DNA of 64,000 bases from Microvirga massiliensis (GCF_001006805.1 NZ_LN811350.1:563324-627323), one strand, 5' to 3'; counted from the stretch's first letter, positions 33,104 to 42,024 are shown. A program made the numbers and translations. Notes: generated from the letters alone by a model not told the origin.

Positions 33104-34261
33104 CTACCGCCGCAGCGAGAGTGGGTTGTCGGTCAGGGCCTGCGCATCCGGCTGGTCGATGCCGGCCTTGCCGAGGAAGGCATTCCAGAGATGCTCGACA
33201 TAGGTGCGGTCGAGATCGTCGACGATCAGCACCAGACGGCTGGTGCGATCCTCGCTCGGCCAGGACGGCAGAATGGCCGGCACGTGCACGACGTGCTGGA
33301 CACCGTGGATCACGACGGGGTGATCGGGGTCTTCAGCGAGCGCGACGAGACCTTTGAGCCGCAGGAGCTTCGCTCCGCTCGATGATCGCAGGAGGTCGAG
33401 GAACATGTCGAGAGTGCCCTGGCTGATCGGCTCGGCACTCGTCAGACAATAGGCGCGGATGCGCTCGTCATGCCGGTTCACGTCATGCGCGTGATCGTGG
33501 TCATGGGCGGCGTGATCGTGCCCGTGGCTCGCATGGGCATGCCGCGCCCGCTCGTCGGCCTCGATCGCCTCGGCCCGGAGCCAGTTCGCGACGTCGGCGA
33601 CCCGGCCCGACAGGTCGAACAAGCCACCGGCGAGGAGGTCCGTGCCCGTCGTGATTGCAGCGGCATCGGCGATGTCGGCCCCGGGATTGAGGGCATGGAC
33701 GCGGGCCTCGAGCCGGGAGCGGCCTTCGGGATCGATGAGAAGATCCGTCTTGGTGAGGATAATGCGCTCCGCCACGGCGACCTGCCGGCGGGCCTCGACG
33801 TGCCGGTCGAGCGTGGCCTCGCCGTTCACCGCGTCGAGGGCGGTCACGACTCCCTGGAGCGCGTAGCGCATCGACAGATAGGGGTGGTAGAGGACGGCGT
33901 GCAGGATCGGTGCGGGATCGGCGAGACCGGTGGTTTCGATGATGACCCGCCGGAACGGCATGATGCGGCCGTTGTCGCGCTTGCGCAGGAGGTCCTCGAG
34001 CGTCGCGACGAGATCTCCCCGCACGGTGCAGCACAGGCAGCCCGCGGACAGGAGAATCATTCCCTCATCCATGGTTTCGACGAGGAGATGATCGAGACCG
34101 ATCTCGCCGAACTCGTTGATGATCACCACGGTATCGGAGAATGCCGAATCCTGGAGAATCCGGTTGAGAAGCGTCGTCTTGCCGGCCCCGAGGAATCCCG
34201 TGAGGACGGTGAGGGCGATCGGAGGGCCGGGCCGGCGCGGTTCCGTGCTGGTCTCGGTCAT
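33104..34261 (-). CDS. CobW/COG0523-family metal-linked GTPase
   Basis: A G3E GTPase of 385 residues. It has Walker A GFLGAGKTT (22-30), the metal-binding GCLCC motif (C75, C77, C78), a TKTD guanine-specificity motif near 170, and a His-rich segment (241-265, ten His) before the C-terminal CobW domain. Such proteins deliver zinc, cobalt or other metals to target enzymes or maintain metal supply. The His-rich loop suggests zinc, nickel or cobalt. The gene overlaps the upstream EamA transporter by 4 nt (ATGA). CobW was named from cobalamin loci, and cobS/cobT lie about 9 kb away, but linkage of function is not shown. Confidence 0.88.
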   Translation of the reverse strand: MTETSTEPRRPGPPIALTVLTGFLGAGKTTLLNRILQDSAFSDTVVIINEFGEIGLDHLLVETMDEGMILLSAGCLCCTVRGDLVATLEDLLRKRDNGRIMPFRRVIIETTGLADPAPILHAVLYHPYLSMRYALQGVVTALDAVNGEATLDRHVEARRQVAVAERIILTKTDLLIDPEGRSRLEARVHALNPGADIADAAAITTGTDLLAGGLFDLSGRVADVANWLRAEAIEADERARHAHASHGHDHAAHDHDHAHDVNRHDERIRAYCLTSAEPISQGTLDMFLDLLRSSSGAKLLRLKGLVALAEDPDHPVVIHGVQHVVHVPAILPSWPSEDRTSRLVLIVDDLDRTYVEHLWNAFLGKAGIDQPDAQALTDNPLSLRR

Positions 34262-35175
34262 TGGGGTGAGTCCGCCATAGCCAGGTCGCCGCTCCGTGGG
34301 GTCTGGTTCTCTCGTAACACGTTGGCGATGATCGCAGCGATTACGAGACCACCCCCGAACAATTGAACCGGCTCGATCCCCTCTCCGAGGATGAGGGTCG
34401 ACGCGAACGCTGCGACGACCGGCTCGAGGCAGAAGGCGATCCCGGCCATGACGGCCGGGATCCGCACCAGAGCCATCAAGTGCAGGGTGAAGCCCAGGAC
34501 GTAGCCGGCGAGCGTCATGCCGACGCCCAGAGGCTCCAGGGCGAGCGTTGCGGGACCGGTGAGCGTCGCGGTCACGAGGCCGATGACGGCGGAGGCCGGG
34601 AGCACGAAGATGTGGACCCAGAATACCTTGGCGACGGTTCCGGTGCGCCGACTGCGTCCCATCGCGAAAAATTGCATCGCCGCCGCGATGCTGGCGCCGA
34701 GCGCTAAGGCGATTCCTCGCCAGTCGAGCGCATGGAAGGCCGGCCCGACGACGAGCGCCACTCCAATCAGGGCCAGCACTGCATTCCCGAGGAGAAAAGG
34801 CGTCAGGCGCGTGCCCTCGACGAGCGGGCTCGCGAGCACGATCACGACCGGAAAGGTGTAGAAGAGCGCAACGGCGACGGCCACCGGCACGAAGCTGACC
34901 GACGAGATGTAGCAGATGCCGACGAGCGTGGTGACGAGTCCGAGGACCACGACGGTGGCCCGCTCGGACGGCGCGACGGCGATCGACCGACGGGTCACGA
35001 GAACGAACGCCAGGACTACCGCCAGCATCAAGAGGACGCGGTAGAAGACGAGAGTCGCGCCGCTCACCCCGGCAAAGGATGCGAGGCGTGCATAAGGGAT
35101 GTTCAGCCCGTAGAACGTCGCCGCGATCAAGGCGCAGGCCAAGCCTGCCCCGACGCGGTGAGGATTTCCGGTCAC
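34258..35175 (-). CDS. EamA/DMT-superfamily transporter
   Basis: A 305-residue inner-membrane protein with about ten predicted helices in two EamA repeats. The first starts near ACALIAATFYGLNIPYARL and the second near WRGIALALGASIAAAMQFF. DMT exporters move amino acids, purines or other metabolites, and no substrate can be read from the sequence. Translation starts at GTG 35175 with a weak ribosome-binding site. It is coupled to the following CobW-family gene by a 4-nt overlap, an unusual partnership that could point to metal or metallophore traffic. Confidence 0.83.
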   Translation of the reverse strand: MTGNPHRVGAGLACALIAATFYGLNIPYARLASFAGVSGATLVFYRVLLMLAVVLAFVLVTRRSIAVAPSERATVVVLGLVTTLVGICYISSVSFVPVAVAVALFYTFPVVIVLASPLVEGTRLTPFLLGNAVLALIGVALVVGPAFHALDWRGIALALGASIAAAMQFFAMGRSRRTGTVAKVFWVHIFVLPASAVIGLVTATLTGPATLALEPLGVGMTLAGYVLGFTLHLMALVRIPAVMAGIAFCLEPVVAAFASTLILGEGIEPVQLFGGGLVIAAIIANVLRENQTPRSGDLAMADSPQ

Positions 35176-35217
35176 GGAATTGGCTGCATCAGGGGCCGGC
35201 CGCCGTGGACCTGCAAC

Positions 35218-36630
35218 TTACTGAGCTTTCGACGTCTGCTTGGACTCGGCCTTTGCTGCCGATTTCCCGCCATTGAGCTGAAGCGGCTTGCCTGCCGCAG
35301 CCTTACCCTTCGACTTCGCATTCGAGGGCGCGGATTCCTTTGCCTCGGCGGCGGCCTTCTTATCGCTGGACTTTGCGGAGGCAGCCTCCTTCTTCGAGCC
35401 GCTCACCGGCTTCACGGAGATCGAGGCCCGCCCATCATCCTTGTCGACGACCTTCGTCGATGACGACTTCTTACCCTTCTTCGAGCTGGCTGCCTTCGTG
35501 GCCTTGCTGGCCTTCTCGCTGGCTTCTTCTTCCTCGGCCTGCTTCGCAAGCTCCGTCTGGCTGGGCGGGTTGAGGCCGAGCCAGACGCGAATCGGCTGAA
35601 CGGGACCTCTCGGCTCGAGGATGGTGGGCGCTCCGGGAGCCAGTTGCGGCATGCCCGCGAAGGCGAGGAGGCCGGATGCCAGCGGACCGGACGGGACCGT
35701 TCCGGCCATCGTCTGCGACTGGCTGTCGTCCTCATCCGGAACTGGGCCGCGGCGATCGCAGATCACCGAACGCATGTTCGGCGGTTCCGTCGTCGCGGAG
35801 GCAGGCAGGAGGTCGACCATCGGGTTCAGGATGCCGGCACTCGCGCCGAAGCCACGATCAAACAGGTTCGCCGCCCGCATCGTGCGTTCGTTCGCGGAGG
35901 GAGCCCCGAGAACGACGGTGATCAGGCGTTTTCCGTCGCGCTCCGCCGTCGCGACCACGTTGAACCCGGCCGCGCAGATGAAGCCGGTCTTCATTCCGTT
36001 CGCGCCGGGATAACGGCCGATCAGGCCGTTGTGGTTGCGCATGATGCGCCGGCCATACTGGATCGCGCCAATCTCGAAGAGCCCGCCATATTCCGGAAAT
36101 TCGCGAATTAGGGCCCGGGCCAGGATCGCCATGTCACGGGCGGATGTCTGCTGCCGGTCGTCCGGGAGGCCGTGTGGGTTGACGAAGTGGCTCTCCCGCA
36201 TACCGAGCTTCGCCGCGGCATCGTTCATCATGCCCGCGAAGGCCTCGGCCGACCCTCCGAGATTCTCGGCAATGGTCGCCGCGACGTCGTTCGCGGACTT
36301 CACCATGATGATCTTGAGCGCGTTGTCGAGGCGGATCTGGGAGCCCGGCTTGAAGGCCATCTTGGAGGGCGGAAGACGCGCCGCATCCTCGGAGACGCTG
36401 AGCAGCTGGTCCATGGACGCACGCCCGTCCCGCACCATGTCGAGCGCCACGTAGGTGGTCATCAGCTTCGTGATCGAGGCGGGGAACCAGGGTTCGGTTG
36501 CCCTCTCCGCATGGAGGACGCGACCCGAGTCGACGTCCACGACGAGAGCGGGGCCATTCGCGTATGCTGTCCCGGAGACAAGAACAGCCACGGCAAATGC
36601 AGCAACGCGAAAAGCGTAGCGAAGTGCCAT
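35218..36630 (-). CDS. D-alanyl-D-alanine carboxypeptidase with Lys/Ala/Ser-rich tail
   Basis: A penicillin-binding protein of the DacA/S11 family that trims the peptidoglycan pentapeptide. A signal peptide (residues 1-24, ending AYA) precedes the active-site motifs SITK (52-55), SAN (112-114) and KTG (214-216). From about residue 350 to the end (470) the protein is low complexity, rich in Lys, Ala, Ser and Glu. It lacks the usual amphipathic membrane anchor helix of DacA. The start is the ATG at 36630 with aaggag upstream (the TTG 18 nt earlier lies in the ribosome-binding region). It is divergent from the next transporter. Confidence 0.92.
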   Translation of the reverse strand: MALRYAFRVAAFAVAVLVSGTAYANGPALVVDVDSGRVLHAERATEPWFPASITKLMTTYVALDMVRDGRASMDQLLSVSEDAARLPPSKMAFKPGSQIRLDNALKIIMVKSANDVAATIAENLGGSAEAFAGMMNDAAAKLGMRESHFVNPHGLPDDRQQTSARDMAILARALIREFPEYGGLFEIGAIQYGRRIMRNHNGLIGRYPGANGMKTGFICAAGFNVVATAERDGKRLITVVLGAPSANERTMRAANLFDRGFGASAGILNPMVDLLPASATTEPPNMRSVICDRRGPVPDEDDSQSQTMAGTVPSGPLASGLLAFAGMPQLAPGAPTILEPRGPVQPIRVWLGLNPPSQTELAKQAEEEEASEKASKATKAASSKKGKKSSSTKVVDKDDGRASISVKPVSGSKKEAASAKSSDKKAAAEAKESAPSNAKSKGKAAAGKPLQLNGGKSAAKAESKQTSKAQ

Positions 36631-36790
36631 GCGAGACTCCTTACTCAACCTGTCGATGGTTGCGGAGCGATCCCCGCACCGATGAAGCGGAGCCTATTGT
36701 TTAGCCCCAGCCGAGGTTATTGCATAGTATGCCGACTCGGGCGACGAGCCTTGTGCAGCACCTTCCTTCAACCGAATCCATGGCAAGACC

Positions 36791-37720
36791 GTGGCACCGA
36801 GGCCGGGCGGACCTTTCTTGGACCTGACGCAACTCTGGATTCCCGCAACGCTCGCGGCAGCCGCTGCCCAGACGGCCCGGAACGCAACGCAGCGCACCCT
36901 TACGGAGACGCTCGGAACCGTCGGCGCGACTCAGGTGCGCTTCCTGTACGGGTTTCCCTTCTCGCTGATCTTCCTGGCCGGCGTGATCACCGTCACGGGA
37001 GAACAACTCCCGTTGCCGGGAGCCTCCTTCGCGGGCTACCTGATTCTTGGGGCGATGGCGCAGATCCTCGCAACGGCGCTGATGCTGGCTGCCATGCGCG
37101 AGCGCTCTTTCTCGGTCGTCACCGCGCTCATCAAGACCGAGCCCGTTCAGACTGCGGTCCTCGGCCTCGTCCTGCTCGGAGACGTGTTGACGCTGCCCCT
37201 CCTGGCCGCAATCGTCGTCGCAACGGTCGGCGTCGTTCTGATGTCGATGAATCCGGCCGCTGTGGCCGCGAAGGCCTCTCTCCGGCCGGTGGCGCTGGGA
37301 ATCGGTGCCGGAGCGTTGTTCGCGCTCTCGGCAACGGGCTTCCGGGGAGCGATCCTGGAACTCCCCTCGGGCTCGTTCCTGGTTCGCGCCACGACGACCC
37401 TCGCCTGGTCCCTCGGAGTCCAGACCCTTGTTCTCATTCTGTGGCTCGCCGTGTTCGACCGTGCCGCCCTGTGGGGGAGCCTGAGGGCCTGGCGGCCATC
37501 CCTCGGCGCCGGCTTCCTGGGCGCACTTGCCTCGCAATTCTGGTTCATCGGCTTCTCGCTGACGAGTGCCGCGAACGTGCGCACTCTCGCCCTTGTGGAG
37601 GTCCTGATGGCGCAGGCGGTATCGCACCGTCTCTTCCGCCAGGAGACGAGCGCCCGGGAACTCCTCGGGATCGGCCTGATCGTGATCGGGGTCGTCCTGC
37701 TTCTCGCCGCGCAGTCCTGA
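36791..37720 (+). CDS. EamA-family transporter (DMT superfamily)
   Basis: A second DMT transporter in the window, 309 residues with about ten hydrophobic helices. The N-terminal segment (ARNATQRTLTETLGTVGATQVRFLYGFPF) is characteristic of a subgroup with a conserved Gln-Arg in the first helix pair. Translation probably starts at GTG 36791. TTG 36818 is an alternative. No clear ribosome-binding site decides. The substrate is unknown, and it shares little by eye with the EamA protein at 34258-35175. Confidence 0.82.
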   Translation: MAPRPGGPFLDLTQLWIPATLAAAAAQTARNATQRTLTETLGTVGATQVRFLYGFPFSLIFLAGVITVTGEQLPLPGASFAGYLILGAMAQILATALMLAAMRERSFSVVTALIKTEPVQTAVLGLVLLGDVLTLPLLAAIVVATVGVVLMSMNPAAVAAKASLRPVALGIGAGALFALSATGFRGAILELPSGSFLVRATTTLAWSLGVQTLVLILWLAVFDRAALWGSLRAWRPSLGAGFLGALASQFWFIGFSLTSAANVRTLALVEVLMAQAVSHRLFRQETSARELLGIGLIVIGVVLLLAAQS

Positions 37721-37820
37721 CGGATAACTGCCCGGCGGGTCGATATTGGGCCCGCACCCGGGTTCCGTTCGACAGTCGAATGGACCTGTATGGTTGGCAG
37801 AACGGTCCAGGAGCCGCGAT

Positions 37821-37913
37821 TTACGACGGCCGGCGGACGGCGGGATGCCTTCTGATTCGATTGGGCAGCACATAGAGCGCCCCCAGTCCCAACACGATCA
37901 ACGTCAAGGCCAT
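37821..37913 (-). CDS. Tentative 30-residue single-helix membrane peptide
   Basis: Minus-strand frame from ATG 37913 to TAA. It translates to MALTLIVLGLGALYVLPNR followed by an Arg/Pro-rich tail, that is one hydrophobic helix and a positively charged end. The frame stays hydrophobic upstream to a TTG at about 37943, so the true start is unclear and no ribosome-binding site is seen. Its composition is unlike that of random frames here. It lies downstream of a minus-strand terminator-like hairpin, which argues against expression unless it has its own promoter. Confidence 0.28.
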   Translation of the reverse strand: MALTLIVLGLGALYVLPNRIRRHPAVRRPS

Positions 37914-37924
37914 CGAAGCCGATA

Positions 37925-37964
37925 CCAAAAGAAACCCCGCCAAGCATGACGTGACCGGGCGGGG
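37925..37964 (-). terminator. Minus-strand terminator-like hairpin
   Basis: The arms ccccgcc (37935-37941) and ggcgggg (37958-37964) pair around a 16-nt loop. Read on the minus strand the stem is followed by tttctttt. It could end the transcript of the tentative ORF at 38033-38176. Confidence 0.5.
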
Positions 37965-38032
37965 CAGGATTGGGAGACGAGCCGGATGAACCGACCTGAC
38001 CGTCAGGCTGCGCCCGGATGGTTAACGATGGG

Positions 38033-38176
38033 TTAACGGCCGGTGGTTTTCGAAGGGCAGGCAGGGGCAGAGCATCGGCACCCCTCAGAGAAATCTGCCC
38101 GCTCGGCCGGCTCGAGCGTCCCGTAATACCTTGGCCGTATCGGCCCCAGCGATTTGCCGAATAGATTGGCCATCAT
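38033..38176 (-). CDS. Tentative 47-residue Cys-containing small protein
   Basis: Minus-strand frame beginning MMANLFGKSLGPIRPRYYG and ending with a Cys-rich stretch (GCRCSAPAC). A perfect ggagg abuts the first ATG. The spacing is too short for that ATG, and short even for the second ATG at 38173. The frame is followed 68 nt later by a minus-strand terminator-like hairpin, which supports a real transcript. There is no recognised domain. It would be divergent from the 79-residue gene at 38257. Confidence 0.3.
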   Translation of the reverse strand: MMANLFGKSLGPIRPRYYGTLEPAERADFSEGCRCSAPACPSKTTGR

Positions 38177-38256
38177 CCTCCAGCTTACCTTGCAGAACGA
38201 ATCGCCGGGCAAGAAAGCAGCCATCTCCGGCTCGGCGATGCGCTGGGGATTTTCAG

Positions 38257-38496
38257 ATGACCTGTCACTTTTGCCTCCCGCCATTGACGGCGCGCGCTCT
38301 CGATCCGGACGACCTGCGCCTTGCCTCCGCTGTCTATGAGACGGCGCTGGCAGCCATCGACAGACCGGTCCCCGAGGCCTTTCGCGTGTTCCTGGCGCGG
38401 CTCATTCTCGAATGCCTGTTCCACGGCGAGCGTGATGCGGACCGTCTGAATGCCGACGCGCTCAAATACGTGAGGTTGGCCTTCCGGAGCACTTGA
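38257..38496 (+). CDS. Conserved-looking small hypothetical protein
   Basis: A 79-residue protein beginning MTCHFCLPPLTARALDPDD, with a helical, Leu/Ala/Arg-rich remainder (RVFLARLILECLFHGERD and ALKYVRLAF). The length and style match small soluble alphaproteobacterial proteins of unknown function. The start at 38257 is preferred because the upstream extension to 38131 reads as non-coding. It is followed 85 nt later by a hairpin terminator. No function is proposed. Confidence 0.55.
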   Translation: MTCHFCLPPLTARALDPDDLRLASAVYETALAAIDRPVPEAFRVFLARLILECLFHGERDADRLNADALKYVRLAFRST

Positions 38497-38581
38497 CGGA
38501 CACGACGATCGGCCGAAGGCGCATGAGAAGTCCGTTGGACTCGAATGGCCGGTCCGAGATCCGGGTGCACTGGCCGCGAAT

Positions 38582-38620
38582 AAGGCCCTCGTCCGGCTGA
38601 GCACCGAACGAGGGCCTTGT
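38582..38620 (+). terminator. Candidate terminator hairpin
   Basis: An 11-bp stem aaggccctcgt (38582-38592) and acgagggcctt (38608-38618) surrounds a loop with an inner cgg/ccg pair. The T-run is poor (gttgcc). It lies 85 nt after the 79-residue gene. Confidence 0.5.
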
Positions 38621-38926
38621 TGCCTCGGCGGGCCCTTACGCAACGCTGGCCCGAGATCAGACTGTCTCGATCGGGTTAAGGAGATGTTGACGTTGCGGAA
38701 TGTGTAGGGTGTCTCGTGCCGCTTACGACCGTGGTCAACGACCAACATCCAAGGCCAAGCTCATGGCTGGAGCGGCGGTCGCGAACGCGCTTCCGGCCGA
38801 GCCGTCGCAAGAGATCCTCCGCGCAAATGGCTCTGCGCCCTCGACATGTCATCCTGCATCCCGTGCGCCTTGCGAGCCGGCCTCTCTCGTCGCATCTTGA
38901 GGCACGAACGGAACGTGAGACGAACC
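38619..38926. other. Gap upstream of the thiolase gene
   Basis: About 300 bases without a gene I can support. The thiolase frame is open back to 38846, but the extension is not protein-like. No promoter could be fixed. Confidence 0.4.
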
Positions 38927-40093
38927 ATGACCGCATGTATCGTGGGCTGGGCCCACACCCCCTTCGGCAAGCTCGATACGGAGACGGTCGAGAGCCTGAT
39001 CGTGCGTGTGACCGACGAGGCGCTCGCCCATGCCGGCATCTCCGTCGAGGACGTCGATGAGGTCGTGCTCGGTCACTTCAACGCGGGCTTCAGCCCGCAG
39101 GACTTCACGGCGAGCCTCGTGTTCCAGGCGAATGACGGATTCCGGTTCAAGCCCGCCACCCGGGTCGAGAACGCCTGCGCGACCGGATCGGCCGCCGTCC
39201 AGCAGGGCATCAAGACCATCGAGGCCAAGCGCGCCAAGGTCGTGCTCGTCGTCGGTGTCGAGCAGATGACGCGGACGCCCGGCCCGGAGATCGGCCGCAA
39301 TCTCCTGAAAGCCTCCTATCTCCCCGAGGACGGCGACACTCCGGGAGGGTTTGCGGGCGTCTTCGGCAAGATCGCGGGCCTATATTTCCAGCGCCACGGA
39401 GACCAGTCGGACGCCCTCGCCCTGATCGCCGCCAAGAACCACCGCAACGGGGTCGATAATCCCTATGCCCAGATGCGCAAGGATCTCGGCTACGAGTTCT
39501 GCCGCGCCGAAAGCGAGAAGAACCCGATCGTCGCCGGACCGCTGAAGCGGACGGATTGCTCGCTGGTTTCGGACGGCGCTGCGACGATCGTTCTGGCCGA
39601 CACCGAAACGGCCCTGCGGATGAAGCGAGCGGTGGCGTTCCGGTCCACGGCGCACGCCCAGGATTTCCTGCCGATGTCGAAGCGGGATATCGTCTCCTTC
39701 GAGGGCTGCGCCGTGGCTTGGCAGCGGGCCCTCGCTCAGGCGGGCGTCCAGATCTCGGATCTCTCCTTCGTCGAGACCCATGACTGCTTCACCATCGCCG
39801 AACTCATCGAATACGAGGCCATGGGCCTGACGAAGCCCGGCCAGGGCGCCATCGCGGTGAAGGAGGGCTGGACCGAGCGGACCGGGAAGCTCCCGGTGAA
39901 CCCGTCCGGTGGCCTCAAGGCCAAGGGGCACCCGATCGGCGCCACGGGTGTCTCGATGCACGCGCTCTCCGCGATGCAGCTCTGTGACGAGGCCGGCGGC
40001 ATCCAGGTGCGCAATCCGGTGCTCGGCGGCATCTTCAACATGGGCGGAGCCGCTGTCGCGAACTACGTGAGCATTCTCGAGCGGATCAAATAA
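38927..40093 (+). CDS. Thiolase-family acetyl-CoA acetyltransferase (SCP2-thiolase-like)
   Basis: An enzyme of 388 residues that cleaves or condenses acyl-CoA. The nucleophilic Cys is C84 in ENACATGSAA. The second site motifs are VETHDCFTIAE (HDCF, typical of SCP2-type thiolases) and GHPIGATG, followed by the NMGGAAVANYVSILER end. The HDCF signature and overall length separate it from biosynthetic PhaA-type enzymes. The ATG at 38927 begins MTACIVGWAHTPFG, the usual family opening. It stands alone, and the substrate chain length is unknown. Confidence 0.88.
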   Translation: MTACIVGWAHTPFGKLDTETVESLIVRVTDEALAHAGISVEDVDEVVLGHFNAGFSPQDFTASLVFQANDGFRFKPATRVENACATGSAAVQQGIKTIEAKRAKVVLVVGVEQMTRTPGPEIGRNLLKASYLPEDGDTPGGFAGVFGKIAGLYFQRHGDQSDALALIAAKNHRNGVDNPYAQMRKDLGYEFCRAESEKNPIVAGPLKRTDCSLVSDGAATIVLADTETALRMKRAVAFRSTAHAQDFLPMSKRDIVSFEGCAVAWQRALAQAGVQISDLSFVETHDCFTIAELIEYEAMGLTKPGQGAIAVKEGWTERTGKLPVNPSGGLKAKGHPIGATGVSMHALSAMQLCDEAGGIQVRNPVLGGIFNMGGAAVANYVSILERIK

Positions 40094-40110
40094 TCCGCCT
40101 CGATCCGTTC

Positions 40111-41736
40111 ATGTGCAGGGTACGCGGGAGGGGAGCCGCGCCGCATCCCGGCACAGGGTGCGTCCGGTGGCTTCTCGCGCTCGCCTTTCTTGTCCTGCCG
40201 CTTGCCGCGTCTGCGCAGGCGCGTGAGTACCAGCAGAGTGAGGCCGTCCTGGCGGGTCTGGGGCCGATCCCCATCACCCTCGATTCGCCAGCTCTCACCC
40301 CGGGCCACCGGACGCTCACGACCTACGACGAAATGCTGGCTCATGTGAAGGGCTTGGCGTCCAGGTCGCCAAATCTATACCTGGGCCGGCTCGGCTTCAG
40401 TCGGCAGGGCAGGGAGCTTCCCGTCCTGGTCTTCACGGCCGAAGGCCTCCGTGAGGCCGCAGCAATTCGCGCCTTGGGGCGTCCGATCCTCTGGCTCATC
40501 GGCCAGCAGCACGGGAACGAGCCGGCCGGCGGCGAGGCGATGCTCGCGATCGCCTCGGCCCTCGCCACCGGAGAATTGCGCGGCTCGCTGCAGCGGGTCA
40601 CGGTCGTCATCGTCCCCAGGCTCAATCCCGATGGGGCGGAGGCTGCGACCAGAACCGCCGCCGATGGGAGCGATCTGAATCGCGACCACCTGCTGCTCAC
40701 CTCGCCGGAGGTCAGCGCGCTTCACGCCGCGATGGCGGAAATGCCGCCGGATCTCGTCCTCGATGCGCACGAGTTCCAGGTCGCAGGGGCTTGGCTCTCG
40801 CAGTTCGGAGCCATCCAGAAGAGCGATGCGATGCTTCTCCAGGCGACGCATCCGGCCGTGGTGCGGGAAATCGCCTCTTATGCCGAGCAGGTCTTCATCC
40901 CCGCGATCGGGCATGCCTTCGAGCCCGTCGGGCTGAGCTGGTCCTGGTATTACACCGCGATGGGGCGGGAGGTGTCGCTCGGAGGGAACTCTCCCGGGAT
41001 TTCACGCAACAATTTCGCGATGAGCGGGGCCGTCTCGATCCTCGTCGAAACCCGCGGAATCGGCGTCGGCCGCCAAGGCTACCAACGGAGGGTCGCAACG
41101 CATTATCTCGCGGCCAAGGCCGTAATCGAGCAGGCCGCGACGGAACCCGACGCTCTCCTGAGCCATGTCGGGGCCGCGCGGCGCAGGATCGCCGAAACCG
41201 ATGAGCCGATCGTCATCGAGTATCGGACGGAAAGCGCGTCGGGGGAGATCCCGCTTGCCGATCCCCGGACTGCCGCAGAGATCCGGATGCCTGTGGATTT
41301 CACGGATACCCGCCGGGTGTCGATCACGCGCACGCGGCTTCGACCTGTGGGCTACCTGATCCAGCCCGCGGCACAGGCCGTCATAGACGCCCTGAAGACG
41401 CGCGGCGTCCATCTCTGCGAGGCGCGGACGGAATCGGTCGTGGCCGAGGCTTTCCTGATCTCCGCGAAAGAGGCGCCGTCGAGACCGCGAAGCATCAATC
41501 CCGAGGGGACCGTCGAGGTGAGCCTCGTCAGGCGTGCGATCACCCCGGCGAAAGGGGCCGTCGTCGTGCCGATCAGGCAAGAGGCGGCGGTCATCGTCTC
41601 GGCAGCTCTCGAGCCCGATTCGCCGGGCAGCTTCATCGGCTCGGGCCTGATCCCGGTCGAGGCTTCCGGCGAGACATCGATCTACCGGCTCCTGCCCGGG
41701 GAACCGCTGCCGGTCTCCGCCGATTGCCCACTGTGA
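40111..41736 (+). CDS. Exported M14-family zinc carboxypeptidase
   Basis: A predicted periplasmic or secreted metallopeptidase of 541 residues. The signal peptide ends near ASAQA (residue 37). The M14 zinc site is visible as H134 and E137 in QQHGNEPAG with the third ligand H220 in LDAHEF. NPDG (172-175) and a catalytic Glu in LVETRGIG also fit. The C-terminal 200 residues lack catalytic motifs and look like a beta-rich accessory domain. It starts only 17 nt after the thiolase stop, so read-through is likely, though a functional link is not obvious. Confidence 0.82.
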   Translation: MCRVRGRGAAPHPGTGCVRWLLALAFLVLPLAASAQAREYQQSEAVLAGLGPIPITLDSPALTPGHRTLTTYDEMLAHVKGLASRSPNLYLGRLGFSRQGRELPVLVFTAEGLREAAAIRALGRPILWLIGQQHGNEPAGGEAMLAIASALATGELRGSLQRVTVVIVPRLNPDGAEAATRTAADGSDLNRDHLLLTSPEVSALHAAMAEMPPDLVLDAHEFQVAGAWLSQFGAIQKSDAMLLQATHPAVVREIASYAEQVFIPAIGHAFEPVGLSWSWYYTAMGREVSLGGNSPGISRNNFAMSGAVSILVETRGIGVGRQGYQRRVATHYLAAKAVIEQAATEPDALLSHVGAARRRIAETDEPIVIEYRTESASGEIPLADPRTAAEIRMPVDFTDTRRVSITRTRLRPVGYLIQPAAQAVIDALKTRGVHLCEARTESVVAEAFLISAKEAPSRPRSINPEGTVEVSLVRRAITPAKGAVVVPIRQEAAVIVSAALEPDSPGSFIGSGLIPVEASGETSIYRLLPGEPLPVSADCPL

Positions 41737-41757
41737 TCGTGGGTTTCGCGGCGCCCG

Positions 41758-42024
41758 CTATTCACCGGGTGCGCGAGCCTTCACGGCAAGGGCGTGAATA
41801 CCACGGTCGAATGCCTCGCGGACGCTGTCATTGACCATTCGGTGCCGCTCGACGCGACTCTTGCCGATGAAAGCCGGTGATACAATATCAATGCGAAAGT
41901 GAGTTTGCCCGCCTTCGCGCCAGCCGCTATGGCCGCGATGCTGTTCCGACTCGTCGATAACGGCGAGTTCGCTCGGTGCGAGACGCTCGTTGAGCATTCG
42001 GGTTATCAGGTCTTTCAGGTTCAT
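41758..42024 (-). CDS. bolA: BolA-family protein
   Basis: An 88-residue BolA/IbaG-fold protein with the conserved SGWREGGQTHFRIDIVSPAF and SRVERHRMVNDSVREAF segments. The family partners with monothiol glutaredoxins in iron-sulfur cluster handling and stress morphology control. The single His in the HFRI segment and the conserved surface His in ERHRMV are candidate cluster ligands. It is transcribed away from the adjacent J-domain gene, with 81 nt between the starts. No grxD is visible in the window. Confidence 0.92.
   Translation of the reverse strand: MNLKDLITRMLNERLAPSELAVIDESEQHRGHSGWREGGQTHFRIDIVSPAFIGKSRVERHRMVNDSVREAFDRGIHALAVKARAPGE

Larger units (their letters stand above)
37721..38032. 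other. Intergenic region after the second EamA gene
   Basis: No assured gene lies in these 312 bases. They hold a tentative small membrane ORF on the minus strand (37821-37913) and a minus-strand terminator-like hairpin (37925-37964), both listed separately. The plus strand shows nothing recognisable. Confidence 0.4.

Noticed and set aside
37147..37947. Large minus-strand frame opposite the second EamA gene
   Set aside because: The plus strand encodes a clear ten-helix transporter. The minus frame is its shadow with Arg/Ser-rich sequence.
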